This document shows, piece by piece, positions 1-6,180 of a stretch of 6,756 bases of DNA. Made by a program: the position numbers and the translations under genes. Where the stretch lies: the NCBI GenBank assembly GCA_937877565.1, contig CALFJB010000086.1, forward strand, positions 1 through 6,756, in the 5' to 3' direction. The DNA is from an uncultured Selenomonadales bacterium (GTDB lineage: Bacteria > Bacillota > Negativicutes > Selenomonadales > Selenomonadaceae). How positions within the stretch are numbered: the stretch's first letter is position 1; every line of letters starts with the position of its first letter. The notes under the pieces were generated by a model that saw only the letters and a list, made by a program, of their open reading frames with translations, was not told the origin of the DNA and did not search any database.

Positions 1-186
1 CGTAATGCGTAATTGGGGTTCGGGAGTGACGGTTTTTAATTACGAATTACGAATTGCGAATTGCCTTTGTGCGTAATGCGTAATTGGGAAACGGTTTTTA
101 ATTACGAATTACGAATTGCATACTGCGCAATTGGGGTTCGAGAGTTCGGTTTTTAATTACGAATTACGAATTACGAATTACGCATT
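1..186. repeat. Three tandem copies of a short hairpin-type intergenic repeat
   Basis: Three related units lie at about 1-64, 71-120 and 125-186. All three share an identical 26-base core beginning CGGTTTTTAATTACG (30-55, 92-117, 147-172). Units 1 and 2 open with CGTAATGCGTAATT, and unit 3 has a shortened form. The core carries iterated 7-mers of the type ATTACGA, and unit 3 has the longest run, ending at the CGCATT of 181-186. The left arm of each unit (GTAATGCGTAATT) is nearly complementary to its right arm (AATTACGAATTAC), so each unit can fold into an imperfect hairpin with a loop of about 20 bases. Similar ATTACGA-rich spacer repeats are dispersed in many bacterial genomes. No transposase or target duplication is visible, so I call it a non-autonomous intergenic repeat and not an insertion sequence. 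Unit 1 may be cut by the window edge. Confidence 0.8.
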
Positions 187-199
187 GAATCAAAGCGTG

Positions 200-1381
200 G
201 TGTATGAGTTGTTGTTTTTCAAGTCGCTGTTTAACTCCGATGAAGCAAGCTGTCCACACTGTATGCGGAAATTATCGCTGAGCAACGTCCGATTTTTTTG
301 TACGTTCAATCCGAATCGCCGTCACGAAATATTTCTGTCGTTTTTCGACAAACTCAAAAAACGTCTGCCCGTTTGCACTCGGAGTTTTTGCAAAGGGCGC
401 GGCATTCCCGCGCAGGAGGCGGCGTGTCGATTTTGCGGCGAGGAAATTCCCTTGCAATATCTCTTCCATAAACGGTATTTGAGCTTCTGCATGCTCGGCG
501 TGGCGGGCGCAGGCAAGTCGAGCTATCTCACGACCATGCTCCACGAGTTCAAATATTCCAATCTGCCGTGGGTTCTTCAGCCGATTGACGCCAGAACTCT
601 GAAGTTATCGCAGCAGAACGATCAAAACGTCTATGAAGATCGACAATGTCTGGCGGGAACCGCCTCGGGGATTGCACCGAAACCTCAGCAATGGATCATT
701 CGCGATACAACCGTCAAATCAAAAGACGTGCCGACATATGCGTTGACGATCTATGACGGCGCGGGCGAGGATTGCGAGCGCATCGGCGATAACGAACTCG
801 ATCCCGTCATCAGCCGATACATTTCCGGCTCGAAGATGTTCATAATCATGTTTGATCCTCTGCTTTTGTCGAGCGTGCGCTCGTCCGTACCGTATGAAAT
901 ATTGGCGTCGTCGATGGCGAATGATCGACAGACGAGCGCACCGGCGAATATGGTCACGATGGTCAACGCGCTCGCGAATTACATTCGACAGAGTTGCAAT
1001 ATTGCGCCGCACAAGCTGATCGATCGGCAGACGGCGGTTGTGATCACGAAACTCGACACGCTCCGCGAGCTCGAAAATGACTTCGGCTCGTCGGCGACGG
1101 TCATGAAACCGAGCCCGCATGCCGCGCGACGCGGCTTTGTCGAGGCGGATGCAACAATGGTCGACATGGAAATTCGCGATTGGCTGAAACGGCAGGGCGA
1201 AACGGCATTTCTGGATGCGATTGACGCGAATTTTCAGCGCGATAAGATCAGAGTGTTCGGCGTTTCGAGCTTCGGTCAGCCCCCGGACATTCTTCGGCGA
1301 TTGGCGGCGGTCACTCCGCATCGCGTGCTCGATCCGATCATGTGGATGCTCGCCAACGAAAAGATCGTGCCGACGATTTGA
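200..1381 (+). CDS. Zinc-ribbon protein with a TRAFAC-type GTPase domain
   Basis: A protein of about 393 residues (numbered from GTG 200). Its N-terminus is rich in cysteine pairs: C18-x2-C21, C34, C59-x4-C64 and C76-x2-C79, which look like two zinc ribbons. A P-loop GTPase domain follows, with G1 at 100-108 (GVAGAGKSS), a switch II motif at 186-190 (DGAGE, preceded by hydrophobic LTIY) and a G4-like TKLD at 283-286. This order resembles the TRAFAC-clade or 'double-GTPase' families known from bacterial conflict and signalling systems, but only one GTPase domain is visible. The substrate and partners are unknown. The start is uncertain: the open frame extends back to TTG 116, but that extension only translates the upstream repeat (FNYELRITNYAL). 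GTG 197 or 200 and TTG 209 are alternatives, and none has a clear Shine-Dalgarno. pcrA begins 22 bp downstream. The codons are GC-rich, like the 5' part of pcrA. Confidence 0.75.
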   Translation: MYELLFFKSLFNSDEASCPHCMRKLSLSNVRFFCTFNPNRRHEIFLSFFDKLKKRLPVCTRSFCKGRGIPAQEAACRFCGEEIPLQYLFHKRYLSFCMLGVAGAGKSSYLTTMLHEFKYSNLPWVLQPIDARTLKLSQQNDQNVYEDRQCLAGTASGIAPKPQQWIIRDTTVKSKDVPTYALTIYDGAGEDCERIGDNELDPVISRYISGSKMFIIMFDPLLLSSVRSSVPYEILASSMANDRQTSAPANMVTMVNALANYIRQSCNIAPHKLIDRQTAVVITKLDTLRELENDFGSSATVMKPSPHAARRGFVEADATMVDMEIRDWLKRQGETAFLDAIDANFQRDKIRVFGVSSFGQPPDILRRLAAVTPHRVLDPIMWMLANEKIVPTI

Positions 1382-1390
1382 ATTGAAATT

Positions 1391-1396
1391 GGGAGG
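1391..1396 (+). promoter_or_regulatory. Ribosome binding site fixing the pcrA start
   Basis: GGGAGG lies 7 bases before TTG 1404 and just after the stop of the GTPase gene (1379-1381). It selects TTG 1404 over the long upstream open extension beginning at 1215. That extension only overlaps the GTPase gene in another frame. Confidence 0.8.
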
Positions 1397-1403
1397 CTTT
1401 CTT

Positions 1404-3638
1404 TTGCTTACAGACAAAATTTTCGACGGTTTGAATGAGCGGCAATTTGAAGCGGTCAATTATCTCGACGGACCGTTGCTCGTATTGGCGGGTGCCGGGT
1501 CCGGCAAAACCAAAGTGCTCACCTGCCGCATTGCAAACCTTCTCGCAAACGGCGTGCCGCCATGGAACATACTCGCGATCACTTTTACCAACAAAGCGGC
1601 GAATGAAATGAAAACCCGCGCGGCAGCATTAATCGGCGATTCGGCTCGACAAGTCTGGTTGAGCACCTTCCATTCGTTTTGCGCGCGCATTCTTCGGATG
1701 GACATTGAGACAACCGGATTCCGCAATCGTTCTTTCGTCATTTACGATGTTTCCGATGCGCGCACTCTCATTCGCGACATCATCAAAGATTTTAAACTCG
1801 ACGATACGATTTTTAATCCCGCCATCGTTCAAGGCAAAATTTCTTCCGTCAAAAACAATCTCGAAGACGCAAAAAAATTCTTCAATGAAGTCATGCAAGA
1901 CGAAGATTCCAAGGCGTATGATCAAAAGGTCGCTCAGATATATCAAATCTACGAGCAGCGAATGATTGAAAACAATGCCGTTGATTTTGACGATCTGTTG
2001 TTGCTTGCCGTGCGTATGCTCTCGCAATTCCCCGATATTCGACAGAAGTATCAAAATAAGTTTCAATATGTTTTGGTAGATGAGTATCAGGATACCAATA
2101 AAGCACAAGATAGGTTAATTATGCTTCTAGGAGGACAACACCATAATATCTTTGTGGTAGGAGATGACCAACAAAGTATCTATAAATTTCGAGGAGCAGA
2201 TATTACCAATATTCTAAGTTTTGAAAAGAGATTTCCTCATACAAGAGTCATCAAGTTGGAGCAAAATTATCGTTCCACGAATTGTATTTTAAAGGTGGCA
2301 AATGAAGTCATTAAGCACAATCAAGGAAATGTGAAAAAGAAGTTGTGGACGGAAAATGAAGAGGGAATAAGACCAACATTATACCAAGCAAATGATGAAT
2401 ATGATGAAGCAAATTATATTATTTCCAATATCAATCATCTAAAAAGAGAAGAATATGCCAAGTATTCAGATTTTGCCATTCTTTATCGAACAAACGCACA
2501 ATCAAGAGCGTTTGAAGATGTGCTAATGCGCGAAGGAATTCCCTATCGCGTCGTGGGTGGACAAAAATTCTATGAAAGAAAAGAAATTAAAGATATTTTG
2601 GCGTATTTGCGATTAGTACATAATCCAAGTGATAATGTCAGTTTAAAGAGAATCATCAATGAACCGAAAAGAGGCATTGGAAAAACAACGTTAGATACCA
2701 TCGAACAACTTTCAAATGAAGGAAATACATCGATGTTTGAGATTGTCAATCATATCGAACAGTTTGGGCTAACGAGAGCACAAGCAGGTCTTCGCGAATT
2801 TGCTGAATTTGTGAAACGAATGCAAAGTGATACCTCAAGCATTGAAACTTTAACCAATAGAATTCTAAAAGAGTCTGGGTATTTACAAATGCTAGAAGCA
2901 GATAAAAGTACCGAATCAGAAAGTAGGATTGAAAACCTTGGAGAATTTTTAAATGTTGTCATTGAGTATGAGAATGAAGAAGCAGATAGTAGTTTAGGAA
3001 GCTTCTTAGAAAACATTGCACTGGTAACGGATTTAGATAATGTTGATGAAGAGCAAGATAGTGTTTTATTAATGACATTACATACCGCCAAAGGACTAGA
3101 ATTTCCAAAGGTGTTTTTAGTTGGCATGGAAGATGGTTTATTTCCAAGTTATCGAAGCATTGGAGAAGCTTCAGAAGAGGAAGAAGAACGTAGACTTTTT
3201 TATGTGGGAATTACAAGAGCGAAAGAGCATTTGTTTTTGACGTGTGCAAGATGTAGAACGATGTTTGGAAGTACATCATATAATAAACCATCTAGATTTT
3301 TAGAGGAGATTCCAAGTGAACTTTTAGATGGACAAATCAAAAAGAAGGAAGCGCTATTTGATATGGGAGATGACTTACCAAACTTCCTTGAAAAACCAAA
3401 AGCTGCTTTCCAATTTCGAACAGCAGAAAGCTTTTTACAAAGATTTTCTGGTGATTCTGCCGTTAATTTAAGTGCGTTTACAGAAGGCACAAGAGTCATG
3501 CATCAAAAATTTGGAGAGGGCATCATCTTAAAAGCAGAACCAGAAGAAGATGACCTAAAGTTAGAGATTCAATTTGAAAGAGTGGGAATGAAAAGATTGA
3601 TGGCAAAATTTGCAAGACTTGAGATTCTACAAGGCTAA
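1404..3638 (+). CDS. pcrA: UvrD/PcrA-type 3'-5' DNA helicase (composite reading frame)
   Basis: A superfamily 1A ATP-dependent helicase of 744 residues, the usual PcrA length. In Firmicutes PcrA unwinds DNA in nucleotide excision repair, plasmid replication and resolution of replication-transcription conflicts. Visible motifs are: Q motif LNERQ (10-14); Walker A AGAGSGKT (29-36); TFTNKAA just after it; motif II DEYQD (226-230); motif III GDDQQSIYKFRGA (from 253); motif IV QNYRST (287-292); TLHTAKGLEF (558-567); and motif VI VGITRAKEH with the arginine finger at R605. The last ~50 residues (TRVMHQKFGEGII onward) match the C-terminal Tudor-like domain that contacts RNA polymerase. The start is TTG 1404 with GGGAGG upstream. 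The oddity is that codons switch from GC-rich to AT-rich between about 2043 and 2105, just before and across motif II. The gene is therefore probably stitched from two genomes, by assembly or by recombination. All motifs are intact across the join. Confidence 0.9.
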   Translation: MLTDKIFDGLNERQFEAVNYLDGPLLVLAGAGSGKTKVLTCRIANLLANGVPPWNILAITFTNKAANEMKTRAAALIGDSARQVWLSTFHSFCARILRMDIETTGFRNRSFVIYDVSDARTLIRDIIKDFKLDDTIFNPAIVQGKISSVKNNLEDAKKFFNEVMQDEDSKAYDQKVAQIYQIYEQRMIENNAVDFDDLLLLAVRMLSQFPDIRQKYQNKFQYVLVDEYQDTNKAQDRLIMLLGGQHHNIFVVGDDQQSIYKFRGADITNILSFEKRFPHTRVIKLEQNYRSTNCILKVANEVIKHNQGNVKKKLWTENEEGIRPTLYQANDEYDEANYIISNINHLKREEYAKYSDFAILYRTNAQSRAFEDVLMREGIPYRVVGGQKFYERKEIKDILAYLRLVHNPSDNVSLKRIINEPKRGIGKTTLDTIEQLSNEGNTSMFEIVNHIEQFGLTRAQAGLREFAEFVKRMQSDTSSIETLTNRILKESGYLQMLEADKSTESESRIENLGEFLNVVIEYENEEADSSLGSFLENIALVTDLDNVDEEQDSVLLMTLHTAKGLEFPKVFLVGMEDGLFPSYRSIGEASEEEEERRLFYVGITRAKEHLFLTCARCRTMFGSTSYNKPSRFLEEIPSELLDGQIKKKEALFDMGDDLPNFLEKPKAAFQFRTAESFLQRFSGDSAVNLSAFTEGTRVMHQKFGEGIILKAEPEEDDLKLEIQFERVGMKRLMAKFARLEILQG

Positions 3639-3649
3639 TAAAATTGTTA

Positions 3650-3678
3650 TTGTTTATTATTTCCAAATATGCTACTAT
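3650..3678 (+). promoter_or_regulatory. Promoter of the pilin-like pair
   Basis: The -35 candidate TTGTTT (3650-3655) is 17 bases from the -10 TACTAT (3673-3678). A TGC directly before the -10 (3670-3672) makes it an extended -10. It sits in the 63-bp gap after pcrA and ~23 bp before the first pilin-like start. The pilin pair therefore probably has its own transcript and does not depend on read-through from pcrA. Confidence 0.55.
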
Positions 3679-3701
3679 ATTAATATGGGAGCGTGATACA
3701 G

Positions 3702-4125
3702 ATGAAAAATAATCATGGTATTTCTATTATTGAATTAGTCATTGTCATTATCATATTAATTATTATTGCAGGAATAGCCATTTTTAATGGAACCAATTCC
3801 ATCCAAAAAGCAGAGGCAACAGAATTATATGTAGAAATGACAAAAAGAACTAGAACGAGGCGGAGATGACTGGATTGTTGAAAATGGTTATTGTGAAGCA
3901 GACGATACTGGAAGTGAAGGCTGGTTTGTAGTGTATGGCATGGATGAGCCTGGTTATGAAGAAAGTACTCTTAGAAAAAAACTGAATATGGATACGATTA
4001 AGAGAACCTATTTAGTAAATTATGATACGGGAGAAGTGGTTCTAAGTAGCCCTGTTGAAGTTTTTGGAAATTCTGTTAGAACGTATGACTCGTTGAGAGC
4101 GATTGTTGAATCAGATAAGATTTAA
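3702..4125 (+). pseudogene. Type IV pilin-like protein, broken by a one-base frameshift
   Basis: ATG 3702 follows GGGAG (3687-3691). It starts a class III (prepilin-type) signal: MKNNHG, then ISIIELVIVIII, with Gly at -1 and the conserved Glu at +5 of the mature hydrophobic helix. This frame stops at TGA 3867 after 55 codons, ending in an unlikely TKRTRTRRR. Reading instead in the next frame from 3841 gives an open frame to TAA 4123, without stops, with a plausible globular domain (residues such as GGDDWIVENGY and EGWFVVYGMDEPGY). The run of five A at 3842-3846 is the natural slip point. Removing one A joins EMTK to ELERGGDD and restores a ~140-residue pilin-like protein. The cause could be a real mutation, a sequencing or assembly error, or, less likely, programmed frameshifting. 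Expected role if intact: a minor pilin or pseudopilin inserted in the membrane and cleaved by prepilin peptidase. AT-rich codons match its downstream neighbours. Confidence 0.7.
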
Positions 4126-4133
4126 GGAGGGGG
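4124..4133 (+). promoter_or_regulatory. Strong Shine-Dalgarno that points to an ACG start
   Basis: AAGGAGGGGG overlaps the TAA stop of the first pilin-like gene and lies 4 bases before ACG 4138. The only in-frame conventional start nearby is GTG 4171, almost 40 bases away and inside the membrane helix, too far to be served by this site. Confidence 0.7.
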
Positions 4134-4137
4134 AAAA

Positions 4138-4626
4138 ACGAGAAATCAAGGTGTCACCATTTTACAAATTGTGATTACGATTGTTGTGATGATGATTTTA
4201 GGAACATTAGCGTTATTATATGGAAGAGGCGTTCCTTCAGAGAGTAAAATAGCAACAACGTATGTTGAAATGAAGGAAATTAAAGGTGCGTTTGAAGAAG
4301 CCACCGTTTTAAATAAAATTGCCTATGATATCGATTCGGCAGTACTATATGAAGAAATCAGAATTCCAAAAGCAGAGACAAGTACTTATAGCAGTGTTTT
4401 AGGAACAAGTAGTACAGGAGATTATTATTATTTGGATTTTACCTCTTCTAGAAAACTAGAAAATGCTTTAGATTTAGAAAACATAAAAAATGACTATTTG
4501 ATTAACATTCAAAACATGGAAATCTATTCTATTAAAGGTGTTGGAGTAAAGTCTGGTGATGTCATAGAGGTAAAATATGAATTCAATGAGATTGAAAAAT
4601 ACTATAAAAATACTTTCAAAAAATAA
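4138..4626 (+). CDS. Second type IV pilin-like protein, apparent ACG start
   Basis: About 162 residues if read from ACG 4138. The first residues (M)RNQG then VTILQIVITIVVMMILG reproduce the layout of the gene upstream: a short basic leader, Gly at the cleavage point, then a hydrophobic helix. The helix is followed by a related ATTYVEM segment (the upstream gene has ATELYVEM), so the two are probably paralogues. The +5 residue is Gln, not the usual Glu; Glu5 normally helps subunits dock into the filament, while cleavage needs mainly the Gly. The rest is a soluble, acidic-to-neutral domain rich in Tyr and Ser that I do not recognise. The start is 12 bp after the previous stop, so translation is probably coupled. 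ACG is a rare, weak start; an ATG-to-ACG base change or a base-call error is as likely. Probable minor pilin or pseudopilin; the machinery it serves is not in this window. Confidence 0.65.
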   Translation, partial: TRNQGVTILQIVITIVVMMILGTLALLYGRGVPSESKIATTYVEMKEIKGAFEEATVLNKIAYDIDSAVLYEEIRIPKAETSTYSSVLGTSSTGDYYYLDFTSSRKLENALDLENIKNDYLINIQNMEIYSIKGVGVKSGDVIEVKYEFNEIEKYYKNTFKK

Positions 4627-4632
4627 TTTTTT

Positions 4633-4644
4633 AAAAAGCTTTTT
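4633..4644. repeat. 12-bp perfect palindrome AAAAAGCTTTTT
   Basis: It lies just after the stop of the second pilin-like gene and before the terminator hairpin. With no loop it is unlikely to act as a hairpin, and no function can be assigned. Confidence 0.4.
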
Positions 4645-4653
4645 ATGATGCAA

Positions 4654-4685
4654 AATGAAGAATCCGTAAGGGTTCTTTTCATTTA
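4654..4685 (+). terminator. Rho-independent terminator after the pilin-like pair
   Basis: The stem AAGAATCC (4658-4665) pairs with GGGTTCTT (4670-4677) around a GTAA loop, with one T-G wobble. Outer bases AATG/CATT can extend the stem across a small bulge. The following tract TTTTCATTTAT is only moderately T-rich, so it is a plausible terminator of middling strength. It closes the transcript starting near 3680. Confidence 0.65.
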
Positions 4686-4880
4686 TCTTGTTTTGATATT
4701 CAAAAATTCACAATTTTTCAAAATATATGATTTTCTCAAAAAAACTATAAAAATCAGCGAAATTAAAATATTTTCAAAAGAGATTGAAAGAAAAACGAGA
4801 AAAAAGTGAGCAAAAAAGAGAAAATGGCAATATATTTTTAAAAAATAAAGCCAAAAAAAGGAAAAAAAGCCAAATAAATC
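4686..4880. other. A-rich intergenic region without a recognised gene
   Basis: The top strand is dominated by A, with long purine runs between about 4780 and 4870. It contains a small perfect hairpin, AAAAATT-CAC-AATTTTT (4702-4718), and two copies of AAAGCCAAA (4847-4855 and 4866-4874). I find no convincing reading frame with a ribosome site, no tRNA and no recognised riboswitch. The strong strand asymmetry could reflect an unstructured leader, bent DNA or simply unconstrained AT-rich spacer. Confidence 0.5.
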
Positions 4881-4909
4881 TTGCGCAAAAAGAATGCTTA
4901 TAGTAAAAT
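4881..4909 (+). promoter_or_regulatory. Promoter of the M23 peptidase gene
   Basis: TTGCGC (4881-4886) and TAAAAT (4904-4909) are separated by 17 bases. The pair lies 37 bp before the TTG start, and no other pair in this gap fits as well. Transcription would begin near 4916 and give a leader of about 30 bases. Confidence 0.6.
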
Positions 4910-4930
4910 ATGGTTGTTTGAAATTACAAA

Positions 4931-4937
4931 AAAGGAG
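4931..4937 (+). promoter_or_regulatory. Ribosome binding site fixing a TTG start
   Basis: AAAGGAG lies 8 bases before TTG 4946 and supports that codon as the start of the peptidase. The N-terminus it gives leads directly into the membrane anchor. Confidence 0.8.
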
Positions 4938-4945
4938 TTGACATT

Positions 4946-5995
4946 TTGCTGAATATTACAGGAAAAACTAAACTTGTTTTTAGTACATTAATTAAGTTAA
5001 TATTGGCGGTCGTTATTTCATGTGTAGTCATGTTTTCAATGTTATTTGTACTATACAAGCCTACTTATGAAGTAAAGCTTGGAGGGGAAACATTAGGTTA
5101 TGTTTCAGACAGAGCCGATGTTCAAAAACAAATTAACGATTTCGTAGAAAACGGAGACAAAGAAAATGTTGGTTATGTTATATTAAAAGAAGAACCAACG
5201 TATGAATTTAGCTTTGTTAAAAAAGATACATACATGAATGACACGGAAATTGTTGCAAAGGTAATTGATACTTGTGAAGTATATTATAGAGTTTATGGTG
5301 TTAACATAGACGATGAAGAAAAGTTTGTTGTTGACACAGTAAAAGAAGCACAAGAAATTGCTGATAAAATTAACGAAGAGCAAAAAGATTACCAAAAGAA
5401 ATCAACAGTTGAAATTTCAGAAAAATTTGTGCAAGAATATGCATTACCAGAAGATATTGAAGTTGCTGTGAATGATATTAATAAAACATTAAAGGAAAAC
5501 AACGATGAATATGTGAAATCACAAGTGAAAAAGGTAACAACAGCATACAGTTCTTATTCTAGTGCTTCTTCTTATACAATACCTGAGGAGATTTTATTAG
5601 CGATGCAAACAGAAAATGGAAGCTTAAACTTTAGCCATCCATTGAATGCAACAGGTGTGATTACTTCTAGATATGGACTTAGATCACGTAATAATCATAA
5701 AGGTATAGATATCGGAGCACCTACAGGAACTCCAATTTATGCAGCAGAAGATGGTATTGTTACTTATTCAGGTTGGTATTATGGATATGGATATTTAATT
5801 AAGGTACAACATGCGAATGGTTATGAAACTTACTATGGACATTGTAGTAAATTAGCTTGTAATGCAGGCGATACTGTTTCAAAAGGTACGTTGATAGGAT
5901 ATGTAGGAAGTACAGGTAATTCAACAGGACCACACTTACACTTTGAAGTAAGAGTCAATGGAACAAACTATAATCCAGAACCATTTATTTACTAG
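4946..5995 (+). CDS. Membrane-anchored M23 (LytM-type) peptidoglycan endopeptidase
   Basis: A protein of 349 residues. A single hydrophobic segment at about 10-36, after Lys7/Lys9, is a signal anchor that places the rest outside the cell. Residues ~40-190 form a charged, mixed region with segments of the type seen before the catalytic domain of clostridial M23 proteins (VKLGGETLGYVSDRADVQKQI). A Ser/Tyr-rich linker follows at ~195-210. The catalytic domain occupies ~230-349: zinc ligands H251 and D255 (NHKGIDIG) and H332, with H299 (YGH) and H330 (GPHLHFE) in the catalytic positions of LytM. All five key residues are present, so the enzyme should be active; it cuts peptide cross-bridges or stem peptides in peptidoglycan. 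No LysM or G5 domain is obvious. The start is TTG 4946. The gene has its own promoter and terminator and lies directly upstream of a WalR-like regulator, a class of regulator known to control such hydrolases. Confidence 0.9.
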   Translation: MLNITGKTKLVFSTLIKLILAVVISCVVMFSMLFVLYKPTYEVKLGGETLGYVSDRADVQKQINDFVENGDKENVGYVILKEEPTYEFSFVKKDTYMNDTEIVAKVIDTCEVYYRVYGVNIDDEEKFVVDTVKEAQEIADKINEEQKDYQKKSTVEISEKFVQEYALPEDIEVAVNDINKTLKENNDEYVKSQVKKVTTAYSSYSSASSYTIPEEILLAMQTENGSLNFSHPLNATGVITSRYGLRSRNNHKGIDIGAPTGTPIYAAEDGIVTYSGWYYGYGYLIKVQHANGYETYYGHCSKLACNAGDTVSKGTLIGYVGSTGNSTGPHLHFEVRVNGTNYNPEPFIY

Positions 5996-6026
5996 AGATT
6001 AGAAGATAGAAATTAGAAGTGAGAAG
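5996..6026. repeat. Short degenerate tandem repeat (ATTAGAAG-type)
   Basis: Starting immediately after the peptidase stop codon, the segment repeats GATTAGAAG, ATAGAA, ATTAGAAG, TGAGAAG. It runs into the left arm of the terminator. Iterated 7- to 9-mers of this sort are common spacer repeats. Antisense translation gives a meaningless low-complexity peptide (NFYLLISSK). Confidence 0.5.
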
Positions 6027-6059
6027 AGGTTTTCTTAAAAAGGGAAAGCCTCTTTTTTT
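6024..6059 (+). terminator. Rho-independent terminator after the M23 peptidase gene
   Basis: AGAGGTTTTCTT (6025-6036) pairs with GGGAAAGCCTCT (6042-6053) around a loop of five A. The 12-bp stem includes three T-G wobbles and is followed by an unbroken run of seven T. It is a strong terminator that separates the peptidase transcript from the regulator gene. Confidence 0.85.
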
Positions 6060-6084
6060 GCAACTTAGGATAACGTTAAAAATT

Positions 6085-6108
6085 TGTAAAAAAATCAAAC
6101 AATTTACA
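6085..6108. promoter_or_regulatory. Possible operator: TGTAAA/TTTACA inverted repeat
   Basis: TGTAAA (6085-6090) and its exact complement TTTACA (6103-6108) flank 12 bases and end right at the -35 hexamer of the regulator promoter. WalR is known to bind TGTWAH half-sites, but as direct repeats five bases apart. These half-sites are inverted, so autoregulation is only a suggestion. The site is short and lies in AT-rich DNA. Confidence 0.25.
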
Positions 6109-6137
6109 TTGACATTCCGAGGCGAATCATAGATAAT
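6109..6137 (+). promoter_or_regulatory. Near-consensus sigma-A type promoter of the response regulator
   Basis: TTGACA (6109-6114), a perfect -35, is spaced 17 bases from GATAAT (6132-6137), which differs from the ideal -10 at one position. Transcription would begin near 6144. The gene start is at 6181, after an AAAGGTG ribosome site (6168-6174). Confidence 0.8.
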
Positions 6138-6180
6138 AAAGGTAGTGAAAATTGTATATCCGTAAAGAAAGGTGAATGTG

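Noticed and set aside
116..199. N-terminal extension of the GTPase protein from TTG 116
   Set aside because: It only translates the ATTACGA repeat into a low-complexity peptide (NYELRITNYAL) commonly produced by such repeats.
1215..1403. In-frame upstream extension of pcrA by 63 codons
   Set aside because: It overlaps the GTPase gene in another frame and translates to Arg/Ser/Cys-rich nonsense. GGGAGG before TTG 1404 and the family's usual N-terminus place the start there.
719..1459. Antisense 246-residue open frame
   Set aside because: It is rich in Arg and His, has no recognisable domain and lies wholly opposite the GTPase gene, whose motifs are clear. It is a by-product of GC-rich codon usage.
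3637..3658. AATAAA/TTTATT inverted repeat after pcrA as a terminator
   Set aside because: The stem is only six A-T pairs without GC content or a following T run. It overlaps the likely promoter of the pilin pair.
6071..6078. TAACGTTA palindrome upstream of the regulator promoter
   Set aside because: An 8-base palindrome in AT-rich DNA is expected by chance, and no partner copy is seen near another promoter.
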